A DNA stretch of 61,304 nt. It comes from Actinomycetes bacterium. GTDB lineage: Bacteria; Actinomycetota; Coriobacteriia; Anaerosomatales; Anaerosomataceae. Below the pieces are notes generated by a model that was not told the DNA's origin, made no database searches, and saw only the letters and a program-made list of their open reading frames with translations. The stretch lies in assembly GCA_021372825.1 (NCBI GenBank), contig JAJFTR010000077.1, positions 1-61,304 on the forward strand, written 5' to 3'. A program made the position numbers and the translations under genes. Of the stretch, positions 31,872 to 41,176 are shown piece by piece; positions within the stretch are counted from its first letter, which is position 1; every line of letters starts with the position of its first letter.

Positions 31872-33950
31872 CTACCGCTTGCGCGTGCGCACGCCATGCG
31901 CCGAGCCCTTGCGCGCACCTTGCTTCAAGCGCGTCAGCACCTCATCGGCGGTCGTCGACTCCACCTCGGCCTTGAGTTTGACGACCTGATCCCGGAGCCG
32001 CGCCGCAGTCTCGAAGTCGAGCGCCTCCGCCGCCCCGTGCATCTCCTCCTCCATCGTGGCGATGATCCGAGCGAGCTCGCTTCGTGGCAGCTTGCCGAGT
32101 TCGGCGGCCACGGCCACGCTCGGCTCCAAACCCACCTCCGTCTCACGGACGTACTGCGCGATGTCATGGATGGCCTTGCGGATGGTCTGAGGTTCGATGC
32201 CGTGCTCGGCGTTGTACGCCATCTGGATGGCACGCCTCCGCTCGGTCTCGTCTATCGCGGTGCGCATAGAGTCGGTGACCGTGTCGGCATACAAGATGAC
32301 TTCGCCGGACACGTTGCGGGCGGCGCGCCCGATCGTCTGGATCAGGCTACGGTGATTGCGGAGGAAACCCTCCTTGTCGGCGTCGAGGATTGCGACGAGA
32401 GAGACTTCAGGCAGGTCGAGACCCTCGCGCAGCAGGTTGATCCCCACGACCACGTCGACGACGCCCGCCCTCAAATCGCGGAGGATCTCCACACGCTCGA
32501 GCGTCGCGATATCGCTATGCAGATAGCGTACCTTGATGCCGTGCTCGAGCAAGTAGTCGGTCAGGTCCTCGGCCATCTTCTTCGTGAGCGTGGTCACAAG
32601 CACGCGCTCGTTTCGCTCAGCACGCTCGCGTATCTCGGCCATTAGATCGTCGATCTGTCCCTTGGTCGGGCGTACTACGATGCGGGGATCCACCAGTCCG
32701 GTCGGACGGATGATCTGCTCGACCACCTGCGCCGATACGCGCAGCTCGAAGTCACCGGGCGTGGCCGAGACGAACACCGTCTGCGGCACACGCGTGCGGA
32801 ACTCATCGAAGGTGAGCGGCCGGTTGTCCAGAGCGCTCGGCAGCCGGAAACCGTGTTCCACCAGGGTGACCTTCCGCGACCGGTCGCCCTCGTACATGCC
32901 ATGGAGCTGCGGGACGGTCACGTGGCTCTCGTCGATGATGCACAAGAAGTCCGTGCCGAAGTAGTCGATGAGCGTGTGTGGCGGCTCACCAGGCTTACGG
33001 CCGTCGAGGTGCCGTGAGTAGTTCTCGATCCCGTTGCAGTACCCCATCGTCTCAAGCATCTCGAGGTCATAGGAGGTCCGCATCTCCAGCCGCTGGGCCT
33101 CCAAGAGCTTCCCTTGGCTCTTGAGCTCGCTCAGCCGCTCGCGCAGCTCCTCCCTGATCGCCTCGACAGCTTCAGCGATCCTCTCCGGACGGGTGACGTA
33201 GTGAGTGGCCGGCCACACCGGAAGCCACTCGAACGTCGTGATGATCTCGCCGGTGACCTGGTCGACCTCGGTCACCGACTCCACCGTGTCTCCGAAGAGC
33301 TCGATCCGCACCGGGTCGTCGGCATACGGAGGAAAGACGTCGATCACATCTCCGCGAACGCGGAACGTCCCCCGCGAGAGATCGAAGTCGTTGCGGTCGT
33401 ACTGGATCTCGATGAGGTCCCGGATAAGCTTGTCGCGCTCGTAGTCCTCGCCCGCCTTCAGGAACACCGCCATGCCCGCATAGTCCTCCGGCGACCCGAT
33501 GCCGTAGATGCACGACACGCTCGCGACCACGACGACGTCCTTGCGGGACAGAAGCGCCGCAGTCGCCGCGTGACGGAGCTTCTCGACCTCCTCGTTTATG
33601 GAGGCGTCCTTCTCGATATAGGTGTCCGTCGTCGGGATATAGGCCTCAGGCTGGTAGTAGTCGTAGTACGACACGAAGTACACCACGGCATTGTCCGGCA
33701 TGATGTCCCGGATCTCGGAGGCAAGCTGCGCCGCAAGCGTCTTGTTGGGCGCGAGGACAAGCGTCGGCTTGTTCACGGTCTCGATGAGTTTGGCGACTGT
33801 GAACGTCTTGCCGGAACCCGTCACGCCAAGGAGGGTCTGATCGCGTAGACCATCCTGGACTCCACGCGCGAGTGCGGCGATCGCCTTGGGCTGATCGCCT
33901 GCAGGTTCGTACTCCGAAACGACCTTGAATCCAGCGCTGTCCGCGCTCAT
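31872..33950 (-). CDS. uvrB: UvrABC helicase-like subunit B
   Basis: The 692-residue protein receives damaged DNA from UvrA and positions UvrC. Walker A is [11 protein letters not shown], the damage-verifying beta-hairpin is [12 protein letters not shown], helicase motifs include [11 protein letters not shown] and SATPGDFE, and the C-terminal UVR domain ([21 protein letters not shown]) binds UvrC. It is away from uvrA-uvrC and convergent with the preceding gene. I see no LexA box in the 70 nt before it. Confidence 0.97.
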   Translation of the reverse strand: MSADSAGFKVVSEYEPAGDQPKAIAALARGVQDGLRDQTLLGVTGSGKTFTVAKLIETVNKPTLVLAPNKTLAAQLASEIRDIMPDNAVVYFVSYYDYYQPEAYIPTTDTYIEKDASINEEVEKLRHAATAALLSRKDVVVVASVSCIYGIGSPEDYAGMAVFLKAGEDYERDKLIRDLIEIQYDRNDFDLSRGTFRVRGDVIDVFPPYADDPVRIELFGDTVESVTEVDQVTGEIITTFEWLPVWPATHYVTRPERIAEAVEAIREELRERLSELKSQGKLLEAQRLEMRTSYDLEMLETMGYCNGIENYSRHLDGRKPGEPPHTLIDYFGTDFLCIIDESHVTVPQLHGMYEGDRSRKVTLVEHGFRLPSALDNRPLTFDEFRTRVPQTVFVSATPGDFELRVSAQVVEQIIRPTGLVDPRIVVRPTKGQIDDLMAEIRERAERNERVLVTTLTKKMAEDLTDYLLEHGIKVRYLHSDIATLERVEILRDLRAGVVDVVVGINLLREGLDLPEVSLVAILDADKEGFLRNHRSLIQTIGRAARNVSGEVILYADTVTDSMRTAIDETERRRAIQMAYNAEHGIEPQTIRKAIHDIAQYVRETEVGLEPSVAVAAELGKLPRSELARIIATMEEEMHGAAEALDFETAARLRDQVVKLKAEVESTTADEVLTRLKQGARKGSAHGVRTRKR

Positions 33951-34019
33951 GTTCTTCTCGTCACTCGTCTCAACCGGCCGTCACTCGATCACGGGCTCCC
34001 GGAGGAGCGCCTCACCCAG

Positions 34020-34844
34020 CTACTCGCCGCCGATCCAACTCAGCGGCACGGCGTACTCGTCTCGGTCCTTCTGGGAGTTCACCCATAGGGTGAGCGTGCT
34101 GCGCTTCGCGATGCCCGAGTAGGCCTGTACTGCCACTTTCTTGCGCTCGAAGTCTTCGGAGTCGCCCCGAGACACCAGAGGCGCCCACCGTAGGATCTTG
34201 GCAGACTTGTAGTATGCGTACGGCTTGTAGAAGTATGCCTGTGTCTCACTCTCGACAGCCACATCACAGACCGCCTCGCACAACGCTGTGTGGTCCTCGT
34301 TCGGTTTGGTGTCACCCGTCAACCGCGCGCTGTCTCCGCGGTACTCCATCACAGTGAAGTAGGACACTGGCTCGTACTGCGCAGCGATGGACTCAACGAC
34401 ACTTGCCAGCTCGATGCCGCTCAGGGTGCCATCTTGTATCCCTGTCGCGCCCTGAGAAGCGGAAGCCCCTTCGCAACGCCACTCACTCACACCGAGCGCC
34501 CGCATCGCGGATTCGAACTCCGCGCGGCGCGCAAGTCCGAAGTCCCAACGGTCGATATCGGCATCCCCATCCACGTCAGTACCCCCGTTAGCGGCCCAGT
34601 CCTTAGCGATCTCACTTCCTTCACCATCAGTCATGAGCACCACGACGACTCTGCGGCCTGACCGCACCTGATGGCTGATAGCCTGCCCCATACCGAAAGT
34701 CTCGTCGTCGGGATGTGGGGTGAGAAAGAGCGCCGTCCCTTGTGCCAGCGGCGGCTCCTGAGGGTGTCGAACCCACCAAAGACCTCCAAGACACACGGCC
34801 ACGAGGACGGCCAATACATAAGGCAACACTCGATAACGACGCAT
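34020..34844 (-). CDS. Exported PIG-L family de-N-acetylase
   Basis: A 274-residue protein with an N-terminal signal anchor (LPYVLAVLVAVCLGGLWW) and a LmbE/PIG-L zinc-hydrolase domain. The zinc-binding LTPHPDDETFGMG motif is intact and a downstream NEDHTALC provides a further histidine. Such enzymes remove acetyl groups from N-acetylglucosamine-containing glycans or conjugates; the anchor places this one outside the membrane. The frame opens to 35357, but the extra N-terminus is antisense to the neighbouring gene, so ATG 34844 with AAGGA upstream is chosen. Confidence 0.82.
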   Translation of the reverse strand: MRRYRVLPYVLAVLVAVCLGGLWWVRHPQEPPLAQGTALFLTPHPDDETFGMGQAISHQVRSGRRVVVVLMTDGEGSEIAKDWAANGGTDVDGDADIDRWDFGLARRAEFESAMRALGVSEWRCEGASASQGATGIQDGTLSGIELASVVESIAAQYEPVSYFTVMEYRGDSARLTGDTKPNEDHTALCEAVCDVAVESETQAYFYKPYAYYKSAKILRWAPLVSRGDSEDFERKKVAVQAYSGIAKRSTLTLWVNSQKDRDEYAVPLSWIGGE

Positions 34845-34863
34845 CCGGCCCGTCCTTAAGGGT

Positions 34864-34899
34864 TTGTTGGGCTCCTGAGGCGCTGTTATACTGCCACAC
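34864..34899 (+). promoter_or_regulatory. Leaderless promoter of the membrane acetyltransferase gene
   Basis: TTGTTG (34864-34869), a 17-nt spacer and TATACT (34887-34892) form a near-consensus promoter. Seven nucleotides later comes the ATG at 34900, with no ribosome-binding site, so the transcript should be leaderless. Confidence 0.65.
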
Positions 34900-36036
34900 A
34901 TGCCTGACGCGGACAATTCACACACGGATATCCCCAGGCCGTCCAAGCCCACTCGACTGGTGTCTTTGGACGCCTTCAGGGGCCTCACGGTCATCGGCAT
35001 GATCTTCATGGACCACCCTACTATCCGTGAGGCGGTCCCTTTGTGGCTCCTCCATCCGGACTGGCACGGGTTTCGCCTCGCCGACACCATCTTCTCCTCA
35101 TTCCTTTTCATCGCTGGCGTGTCGATGGCTTTCTCCGCCGCCAAGCGCGCCGCGGATCCCTCAGCCGAGAGAAGTGCATTCGCGAGGCGGATGCTTCTGC
35201 TCATCGCGCTCGGATTCGCGGTCAACCTCGTGAAGTACGGAATCCCGCTCAGGGTCTTCGGTGTACTCCAGCGGATAGCGCTCGCGTCGCTGATTGCGTG
35301 GCCCTTCAGGAGAAGAGGGCCGTGGCTTCCCCTGACGGTAGGGCTGGGGTTCATCACGGTTCACACACTCGTGCTGCAGTTCGCAGGAGCTCCGGGGATT
35401 CCAGCTGGCTACCTTGATGGGATCCATAACATCTCCGGATGGATCGACACACACCTCGTGGGACTTGCCCACACCTACAAGGGACAGGGCTTCGATCCCG
35501 AGGGGGCCTTAAGCACTCTCACCGCATCGTCAATGGTGCTCCTGGGACTCTCTGTGGGACAGTGGCTCCGCCGTTATCCGAAGGACCCGCGCATGTTGCG
35601 TCGGCTCGCCGGCCTCGCGCTCGCCTCATTCGTGTGCGGGCTTGCCTTATCGATCGCCATCCCGATCAACAAGAAGCTCGGAACCGGCTCGTTCACGCTG
35701 ATCATGTGGGGTATCGACATCGCGGTGCTCGCGGCATTGTACTGGCTTGCAGATGTCAGGGGGCACACGAGATGGTTGCGCCCCATCGTCCCACTCGGCC
35801 TGAATGCACTCGGCATCTACGTGGGCTTCAACATTTTGCTCGGAATCGTCATGCACATCACGATCACAACACCGGGTGGCACAGACATCTCGCTTTTCCG
35901 AGCTATCGGAGCAGCGGCTGAACGAATCATCGGCGATCCCACTGCCGCAACGCTCAGTGTATCGGCGCTCGAAGTCCTCGCCTGGCTTGCAGTCGCGACC
36001 GCCCTGGACAGACGGCGCATCTACTTCAAGCTCTAG
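34900..36036 (+). CDS. Heparan-alpha-glucosaminide N-acetyltransferase-like membrane protein (DUF5009/COG4299)
   Basis: A 378-residue integral membrane protein with about ten hydrophobic segments. The opening RLVSLDAFRGLTVIGMIFMDHP is the family signature; members are related to lysosomal HGSNAT and bacterial NagX, which acetylate glucosamine residues across the membrane using acetyl-CoA. It is divergent from an exported de-N-acetylase, an opposite activity on similar substrates. The acetyl acceptor is unknown. Confidence 0.82.
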   Translation: MPDADNSHTDIPRPSKPTRLVSLDAFRGLTVIGMIFMDHPTIREAVPLWLLHPDWHGFRLADTIFSSFLFIAGVSMAFSAAKRAADPSAERSAFARRMLLLIALGFAVNLVKYGIPLRVFGVLQRIALASLIAWPFRRRGPWLPLTVGLGFITVHTLVLQFAGAPGIPAGYLDGIHNISGWIDTHLVGLAHTYKGQGFDPEGALSTLTASSMVLLGLSVGQWLRRYPKDPRMLRRLAGLALASFVCGLALSIAIPINKKLGTGSFTLIMWGIDIAVLAALYWLADVRGHTRWLRPIVPLGLNALGIYVGFNILLGIVMHITITTPGGTDISLFRAIGAAAERIIGDPTAATLSVSALEVLAWLAVATALDRRRIYFKL

Positions 36037-36039
36037 GTG

Positions 36040-37158
36040 TCACGGCGCGGAGGGATGCGGGACGTACGCGTAGAAACCTGCCCCGGTCTTGCGCCCGAGC
36101 TCACCTCGGGTCAGCATCTCGCGCAGCAGTGGGCGTGGAGCATACGAGGGGTCGTCGAGGCGTGTCGCCAGGTCCTCCATGATGCTCACCACGACATCGA
36201 CTCCGATCAGATCAGCGAGCTCAAGCGGACCCATGGGGTGGTTCAGGCCGAGACGTATCGCGCAGTCGATGTCCTGCGCGGAGGCCACACCCTCTTCCAG
36301 TTCGCGCACCGCTTCGTTGAGAAGCCTCATCAGGGCTCGATTGACCACGAATCCCGGAGACGGCGCCACGTTCACCGGCACCTTCCCGAACGCCAGCGCG
36401 TACCGCTCCAGCGCCCGAGACACCTCCGGCGAGGTGTATGCCGACGACACCGTTTCTACGAGTTGCATCCTCACGGGCGGGTTGAAGAAGTGGAGACCTC
36501 CGAAACGCTCAGGATGCTCCAGGGTGCTCGCCAGCTCGTCGATTGACAACGACGACGTGTTCGTCGCCAGAACCGCGGAGGTGCGCATGTGCGCCTCTGC
36601 CTCCTTGAGCACCTCCAGCTTGGTGGTGAGGTCCTCAGCCACGGCCTCGATCACAAGGTCGCACCTACTGAGCGCGCTCATGTCCGTGGAACAGGTGAGC
36701 TTGTCCTCAGCCTCGACGATCTGGGACTGATCAAGGCTGCGGGTCAGCCGATCGAAGACGTGAGCCCGGCCGTCGGCGAGCTTGTCCGGGAAGCGGCCCC
36801 ACCACACCACCGAGGCGCCGCGCAGCAGGAGCAACTCGACGAGCCCCCGGCCCATTGCGCCGTACCCGAGGACACCTACGGTTTCGTCGAGTCGAGGAGG
36901 CTCTTCCGGGGCGAGTGCGTCTCCGACGTCCACGTCGGCGTCGCGCTTCGTCAGCACCACTCGGCCGTCATCGTCCCGGACCAGCGCTACCCAGTACGGG
37001 ACCTGCTCATGCGTTCGTGACGGGGTCTCGACGCGAGTGGAGGCGACCACGACGCCGTGAACCGGCGGCAGCTCTTCGAGTTCGCCGCCGCACAAGGTGC
37101 ACGACTCTATGTCGTAGGGATACAAGGCTCCGCAGTGCGCGCACCTCCTTGTGGACAT
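36040..37158 (-). CDS. DUF35-3-hydroxyacyl-CoA dehydrogenase fusion
   Basis: The N-terminal 80 residues form a DUF35 module: a zinc ribbon (RRCAHCGALYPYDIESCTLCG) then an OB-fold with VVVASTRVETPSRT and a VPYWVALVRDDDG strand. From about residue 92 follows a 3-hydroxyacyl-CoA dehydrogenase: GVLGYGAMGRG nucleotide loop, HFFNPPVRMQLVE with the catalytic His, PGFVVNRAL, and GLNHPMGPLELADLIG in the C-terminal helical domain. It should interconvert acetoacetyl-CoA and 3-hydroxybutyryl-CoA. The ATG begins 1 nt after the thiolase stop, with a GGAAGGGG site. DUF35 proteins usually bridge thiolases with partners, so fusion to the next enzyme suggests channelling. Confidence 0.85.
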   Translation of the reverse strand: MSTRRCAHCGALYPYDIESCTLCGGELEELPPVHGVVVASTRVETPSRTHEQVPYWVALVRDDDGRVVLTKRDADVDVGDALAPEEPPRLDETVGVLGYGAMGRGLVELLLLRGASVVWWGRFPDKLADGRAHVFDRLTRSLDQSQIVEAEDKLTCSTDMSALSRCDLVIEAVAEDLTTKLEVLKEAEAHMRTSAVLATNTSSLSIDELASTLEHPERFGGLHFFNPPVRMQLVETVSSAYTSPEVSRALERYALAFGKVPVNVAPSPGFVVNRALMRLLNEAVRELEEGVASAQDIDCAIRLGLNHPMGPLELADLIGVDVVVSIMEDLATRLDDPSYAPRPLLREMLTRGELGRKTGAGFYAYVPHPSAP

Positions 37159-37159
37159 G

Positions 37160-38299
37160 TCATCCCCTTCCGATCACGTGGATCGCCGCCGTGCCGCCGA
37201 CACCACCGATGTTGTGTGTCACACCGATGTCTGCTCGTGCGATCTGCCCCTGTCCCGCTTCTCGGCGAAGCTGTTTGACGACCTCGCAGACCTGGCCGAT
37301 CCCCGTGGCGCCGATCGCATGACCGCCCGCTTTGAGTCCACCGCTGACGTTGATGGGGATTGCACCCCCAGGCGCGGTCTCACCCGCCCGAAGCAGTTCG
37401 ACGGCTTCGCCGGGCGCAGCCAGACCGAGGTCCTCCATCGCGATTATCTCAGCGATGGTGAAGCAGTCATGCACTTCGGCGAAATCCACGTCGTCCGCGC
37501 CTATGTCCGCCTGTCGGAACGCATCGTGAGCTGCTTCCACCGCTGCCGAGAAGCTGGTCCGCGTCTCCCGTTGCACGAGCGAGATGGCATCGGTACGGAC
37601 CGCGGAACCCAGCACCTGCGCGCTTCTGTTGTCCACGGGCTCTCGAGAGAGGATCACGGCCGCAGCCCCGTCTGATATCGGACAGCAATCGTATAAGCGC
37701 AGGGGTGTTGCCACCACCGGTCCTTGTGCGATGTCCGCTTCTGTCACGTTCTTCTGATGAAAGTGGGCCTTCGGGTTGTTCCGCGCATTCGTGTGGTTCT
37801 TGAGAGCCACACGCTCAAGATCCTGGACCGTGGTTCCGTACAGCCTCATGTGCTCTTGTGCGACCAGCGCATAGCTTGCAGGAAAGGTCAGCCCCACCGC
37901 CTGATCCAGTCCCGCATCCCCGGCCATCCCGATATTGTGCGTAAGGTCGGCCCCCGGAATGCCTGTGAGCTTCTCCACTCCCACCACGAGGACCGGGTCG
38001 TACTCATTCAGGGCAAGCAATCCCTGGTGGAGCGCAACGCCCCCCGATGCGCAAGCCGCCTCGGCCCGCCATCCAGGCAGATGCAAGCCCGGCATCAGTC
38101 CCGCAACTACCGCGTTGAGATGAAGCTGCGAGTTGTTCGGACCCGCAAGGAAGTTCGCGACCACAAAGGCCTGCAGGTCGCGCGCTTCAAGCCCTGCGTC
38201 CGCCAAGGCAGAGGTGATCGCCTGATGTAGCAGCTGGACAAGTGTGTACGTCGTGGGACCGAACCTCGTCTTGCCGACCCCGATGATCGATGCACGCAT
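37160..38299 (-). CDS. SCP2/archaeal-type thiolase (acetyl-CoA C-acetyltransferase-like)
   Basis: A 379-residue thiolase-fold protein. The nucleophile is in AEAACASGGVAL; the histidine motif is GGHAIGATG, and the C-terminal motif reads HNIGGVGGTAAIHV, with the second-cysteine position replaced as in the SCP-x/archaeal class. This class in archaea works in a complex with a DUF35 protein. ATG 38299 is supported by GGAG nine bases upstream. It is directly upstream of the DUF35-dehydrogenase fusion, so the two likely form one enzyme system. Confidence 0.87.
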   Translation of the reverse strand: MRASIIGVGKTRFGPTTYTLVQLLHQAITSALADAGLEARDLQAFVVANFLAGPNNSQLHLNAVVAGLMPGLHLPGWRAEAACASGGVALHQGLLALNEYDPVLVVGVEKLTGIPGADLTHNIGMAGDAGLDQAVGLTFPASYALVAQEHMRLYGTTVQDLERVALKNHTNARNNPKAHFHQKNVTEADIAQGPVVATPLRLYDCCPISDGAAAVILSREPVDNRSAQVLGSAVRTDAISLVQRETRTSFSAAVEAAHDAFRQADIGADDVDFAEVHDCFTIAEIIAMEDLGLAAPGEAVELLRAGETAPGGAIPINVSGGLKAGGHAIGATGIGQVCEVVKQLRREAGQGQIARADIGVTHNIGGVGGTAAIHVIGRG

Positions 38300-38370
38300 G
38301 CGACCGAGCTCCAATCACAGTCTGCACGGAATCGTGCGAGCATAGCACAGCGTGAAGCCGCGCCGCGATG

Positions 38371-38949
38371 TCATTCGAATGCTCCCGGGTACAGTTCGCG
38401 GTAACGCGACCGCTCCGAAAGCACGCGGTCCACATACGCGCGCGTCTCGGCGAACCCCGCTGCGGCAAGCGTCGTACCGCCCTGCTCGGACATCCACCGC
38501 TCGACATTGCCCGCTCCAGCGTTGTACGCGGCCAGCGCGGTCTCGGTGTCATCGTAGGTGGCCAGAAGATCGGCGAGATGCCTCGTCCCGAGGGTGATGT
38601 TGAGGTCCGGGTCCTTGAGAGTCCGCATATCGACCTCGCGTGTCACGCCCGAACGCGCAGCCACTTCCACTGCAGTGGACGGCATGAGCTGCATCAGCCC
38701 CACAGCGCCTGCCTCGGACACCTGTGACTCATCGAAGCCGGACTCGGCGTTGATGAGCGCAGCCACAAGATACGGATCGACGCCCGTTTCTTGCGAGGCG
38801 CGCACGATCTCGGCCTCATAGCGCAGAGGGTGGTACATCCGCTGCCACCATGTGGGACCCGCTAGTGCGAAGAGCACCACAAGTGCAAGGGCGACGACGA
38901 TGGCTGCTGGGATCGACCGGTGCAGTGCGAAGGGATGGTCACGAGACAC
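38371..38949 (-). CDS. Membrane-anchored lytic transglycosylase (Slt-type)
   Basis: The 192-residue protein has one N-terminal hydrophobic anchor (AAIVVALALVVLFAL) and an SLT domain with the catalytic Glu in NAESGFDESQ, the GLMQLMPSTA motif and AAYNAGAGNVERW. It would cleave peptidoglycan glycan strands outside the membrane. The start overlaps the end of coaE by 11 nt. A similar coaE-transglycosylase coupling occurs in other Gram-positive bacteria. Confidence 0.9.
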   Translation of the reverse strand: MSRDHPFALHRSIPAAIVVALALVVLFALAGPTWWQRMYHPLRYEAEIVRASQETGVDPYLVAALINAESGFDESQVSEAGAVGLMQLMPSTAVEVAARSGVTREVDMRTLKDPDLNITLGTRHLADLLATYDDTETALAAYNAGAGNVERWMSEQGGTTLAAAGFAETRAYVDRVLSERSRYRELYPGAFE

Positions 38950-39550
38950 GCGGTGCCAACTCCTTGTCGAAGAAATCGGCGAGTGCGGCGCGCAACGACA
39001 GCTCGTCCCCGTCGTTCTCGATCACGTAGTCCGCTATCTCGCGACGCTCGGCATCCCCCGCTTGGCACGACATCCGCCGGTCGACTTCGTCAAGCGGCAT
39101 CCCGCGAGCGACGAGCCTTTCTTCGCGCGTGTCCTCTGCCGCCGAGATCGCCAAGACGGCGTCCACCAGGTCGAGGAACTCGGGCGCCTCGACCAGAAGC
39201 GGCACCTCCAGCACGACCAGACGCGGCGGCGTCGCCTGCAAAGCGAGGGCGTCGAGCGCGCCTGCCGTCGCGGCGTAGATCGCGGGATGCATGATCGCGT
39301 CGAGCTTCTCAGCCTCTTCCCGGCTGCGGAACGCAGCGCGTGCGAGCGCGGCATGGTCGATGTCGCCCGATCCGCCCACTACGTCACTGCCGAACGCCGA
39401 GACGATATGCGCGAACACGGGCGAATCGGCCCTAAGAAGGCCATGGGCGATGGCATCAAGGTCGAGCACGACCGCTCCGCGGGCAGCCAAGAAGGCGGCT
39501 GCGGTCGACTTTCCTGAACCGATCCCACCAGTGATCGCCAGTACGTACAT
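38939..39550 (-). CDS. coaE: Dephospho-CoA kinase
   Basis: A 203-residue P-loop kinase performing the last step of coenzyme A synthesis. Visible are the Walker A LAITGGIGSGKSTAAAF, VLDLDAIAHGLL and VLEVPLLVEAP. ATG at 39550 is preferred with GAGGAG five bases upstream; an in-frame GTG at 39556 lies inside that site. It lies between rpsA and the transglycosylase. Confidence 0.93.
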   Translation of the reverse strand: MYVLAITGGIGSGKSTAAAFLAARGAVVLDLDAIAHGLLRADSPVFAHIVSAFGSDVVGGSGDIDHAALARAAFRSREEAEKLDAIMHPAIYAATAGALDALALQATPPRLVVLEVPLLVEAPEFLDLVDAVLAISAAEDTREERLVARGMPLDEVDRRMSCQAGDAERREIADYVIENDGDELSLRAALADFFDKELAPRVS

Positions 39551-39638
39551 CGTCACTCCTCTAAGATGTCAGGGCCGGAGCGCCCGTTTTGGACGTCCGG
39601 CCCCGTTCACTGCGAGTCTCCGGTGCGGCGCCGGGCGC

Positions 39639-40925
39639 CTACTGGTCCGTCTCTGCCTCAGCGGCGTCTTCGACCTGAGGCTCCTCGCCGGTTTCTACCT
39701 CAGCGGCGTCCTCGGCCTCGGGAGCGGCGTCCGCCTCGTCGGCAGCAGCCTCTTCCACGGAAGCCTCCTCGGCGTCTTCCTCGTACTCCGCATCCTCATC
39801 GCTTGGCCCGGGCACCGCGTCTTCGATGCCCAGTTCCTCATTGGCGGCGCGAAGGGAGAGCGAGATGCGGCGACGGTCGGTGTCGACGTCCATGATCTTG
39901 ACCTGGACCTCGCTACCGACACTCACGACGTCCTCGGCCTTCTCCACGTGACCCTTGGCCATCTCGGAGATGTGCACGAGCCCCTCCACCCCGTCACCGA
40001 TCTCCACGAAAGCACCGAACGGCACGATCTTGGTGACCCGGCCCGAGACGATCGAGCCAGGGACGAAGTCCTTCACGAGTTGCTTCCACGGATCGTCTTG
40101 GGTCTGCTTCAGGCCCAAGGAGATCCGCTCACGCTCCAGGTCGACGTCGAGTACCTGGACTTCGACCTTGTCGCCCACCGAGACGACCTCTGACGGGTGG
40201 TTCACATGGCTCCAGCTGAGTTCGGAGATGTGCACCAGGCCATCGATGCCGCCCAGGTCGACGAAGGCGCCGAAGTCGACGATCGACGAGACGGTGCCCG
40301 GCAGGATCATGCCCTTCACGAGCTTGCCCAGGATGTCCTGACGCTCTTGGCGACGGTCTTCTTCCAGCACGACCCGGCGCGACAGCACGACGTTGTTGCG
40401 GTTGCGGTCCATCTCGATCACGCGACACTCGAGCCTCTCGCCCAGGAACGAGTGGAGGTCCTTCACGCGGCGAAGATCGACCAGAGACGCAGGCAGGAAT
40501 CCACGAAGGCCGATGTCGAGGATGAGACCGCCTTTGACCACCTCGATGACCTCGCCGGTGACGTTCTCGCCAGCGTTGAACTTCTCCTCGACTTGGACCC
40601 ACGCCCGTTCGTAGGCGGCCCGCTTCTTGGAGAGGATGAGCCTGCCGTCCTTGTCCTCTTTTTGAAGTACGAGAGCTTCGATCTCATCCCCTAGGTGCAC
40701 GATCTCGCTTGGATCGGCGTCTTTGCGGATGGAAAGCTCGCGCACGGGGATGACACCCTCGGACTTATAGCCGATATCGAGCAGGACTTCGTCCCGCTCG
40801 ATCTGCACGACTTTGCCAGTCACCAAGTCTCCGTCATCGAAGTCGGTGATGGTGCCGTCGATGAGGGCGTGCATCTCCTCATCGGTGTACTCACGATCGT
40901 CCACGATACTGTCGTTCTCTACCAC
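39639..40925 (-). CDS. rpsA: Ribosomal protein S1
   Basis: A 428-residue RNA-binding protein with four S1 repeats (for example VTGKVVQIERDEVLLDIGYK, ILPGTVSSIVDFGAFVDLGG and GRVTKIVPFGAFVEIGDG) and an acidic Glu/Ala-rich tail of about 65 residues. Four repeats is the actinobacterial and Gram-positive layout rather than the six of E. coli. GTG at 40925 follows AAAGGGG; the frame opening further upstream to 41213 carries an uncharacteristic N-terminus and overlaps a repeat element. Confidence 0.93.
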   Translation of the reverse strand: MVENDSIVDDREYTDEEMHALIDGTITDFDDGDLVTGKVVQIERDEVLLDIGYKSEGVIPVRELSIRKDADPSEIVHLGDEIEALVLQKEDKDGRLILSKKRAAYERAWVQVEEKFNAGENVTGEVIEVVKGGLILDIGLRGFLPASLVDLRRVKDLHSFLGERLECRVIEMDRNRNNVVLSRRVVLEEDRRQERQDILGKLVKGMILPGTVSSIVDFGAFVDLGGIDGLVHISELSWSHVNHPSEVVSVGDKVEVQVLDVDLERERISLGLKQTQDDPWKQLVKDFVPGSIVSGRVTKIVPFGAFVEIGDGVEGLVHISEMAKGHVEKAEDVVSVGSEVQVKIMDVDTDRRRISLSLRAANEELGIEDAVPGPSDEDAEYEEDAEEASVEEAAADEADAAPEAEDAAEVETGEEPQVEDAAEAETDQ

Positions 40926-41090
40926 TGTGGTGGCCCCTTTCGTCGGGGCCCCGATTCTCACGTACTCTGTCTCGGTCGACGGCTTTCCGTACATGTCTCT
41001 CGGGGGCCTATACTCCATACCCACGCGCGGCGCGCGCAGGCTACAGGATGATACCACCGCAGCAGCCCCAACAGAAGGCCGCAAGGCACA

Positions 41091-41162
41091 TGTTCGGAAA
41101 ACCTTGATTGCAGAAGTTAGTGCAAAGCCTGCTGCACTTACTTTCGCAATCAACCTGTTCGG
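41091..41162. repeat. Long imperfect inverted repeat flanked by TGTTCGG direct repeats
   Basis: Two 21-nt arms (41104-41124 and 41133-41153), TTGATTGC...AGTGCA and its complement with three mismatches, enclose an 8-nt loop. The direct repeats TGTTCGG at 41091-41097 and 41156-41162 bracket the structure. It lies between the cytochrome stop and rpsA. It could be a small non-autonomous element (MITE) with target duplications, or a terminator, since TTTT follows the stem on the minus strand. Confidence 0.6.
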
Positions 41163-41176
41163 ACAAGACCCCTCAA

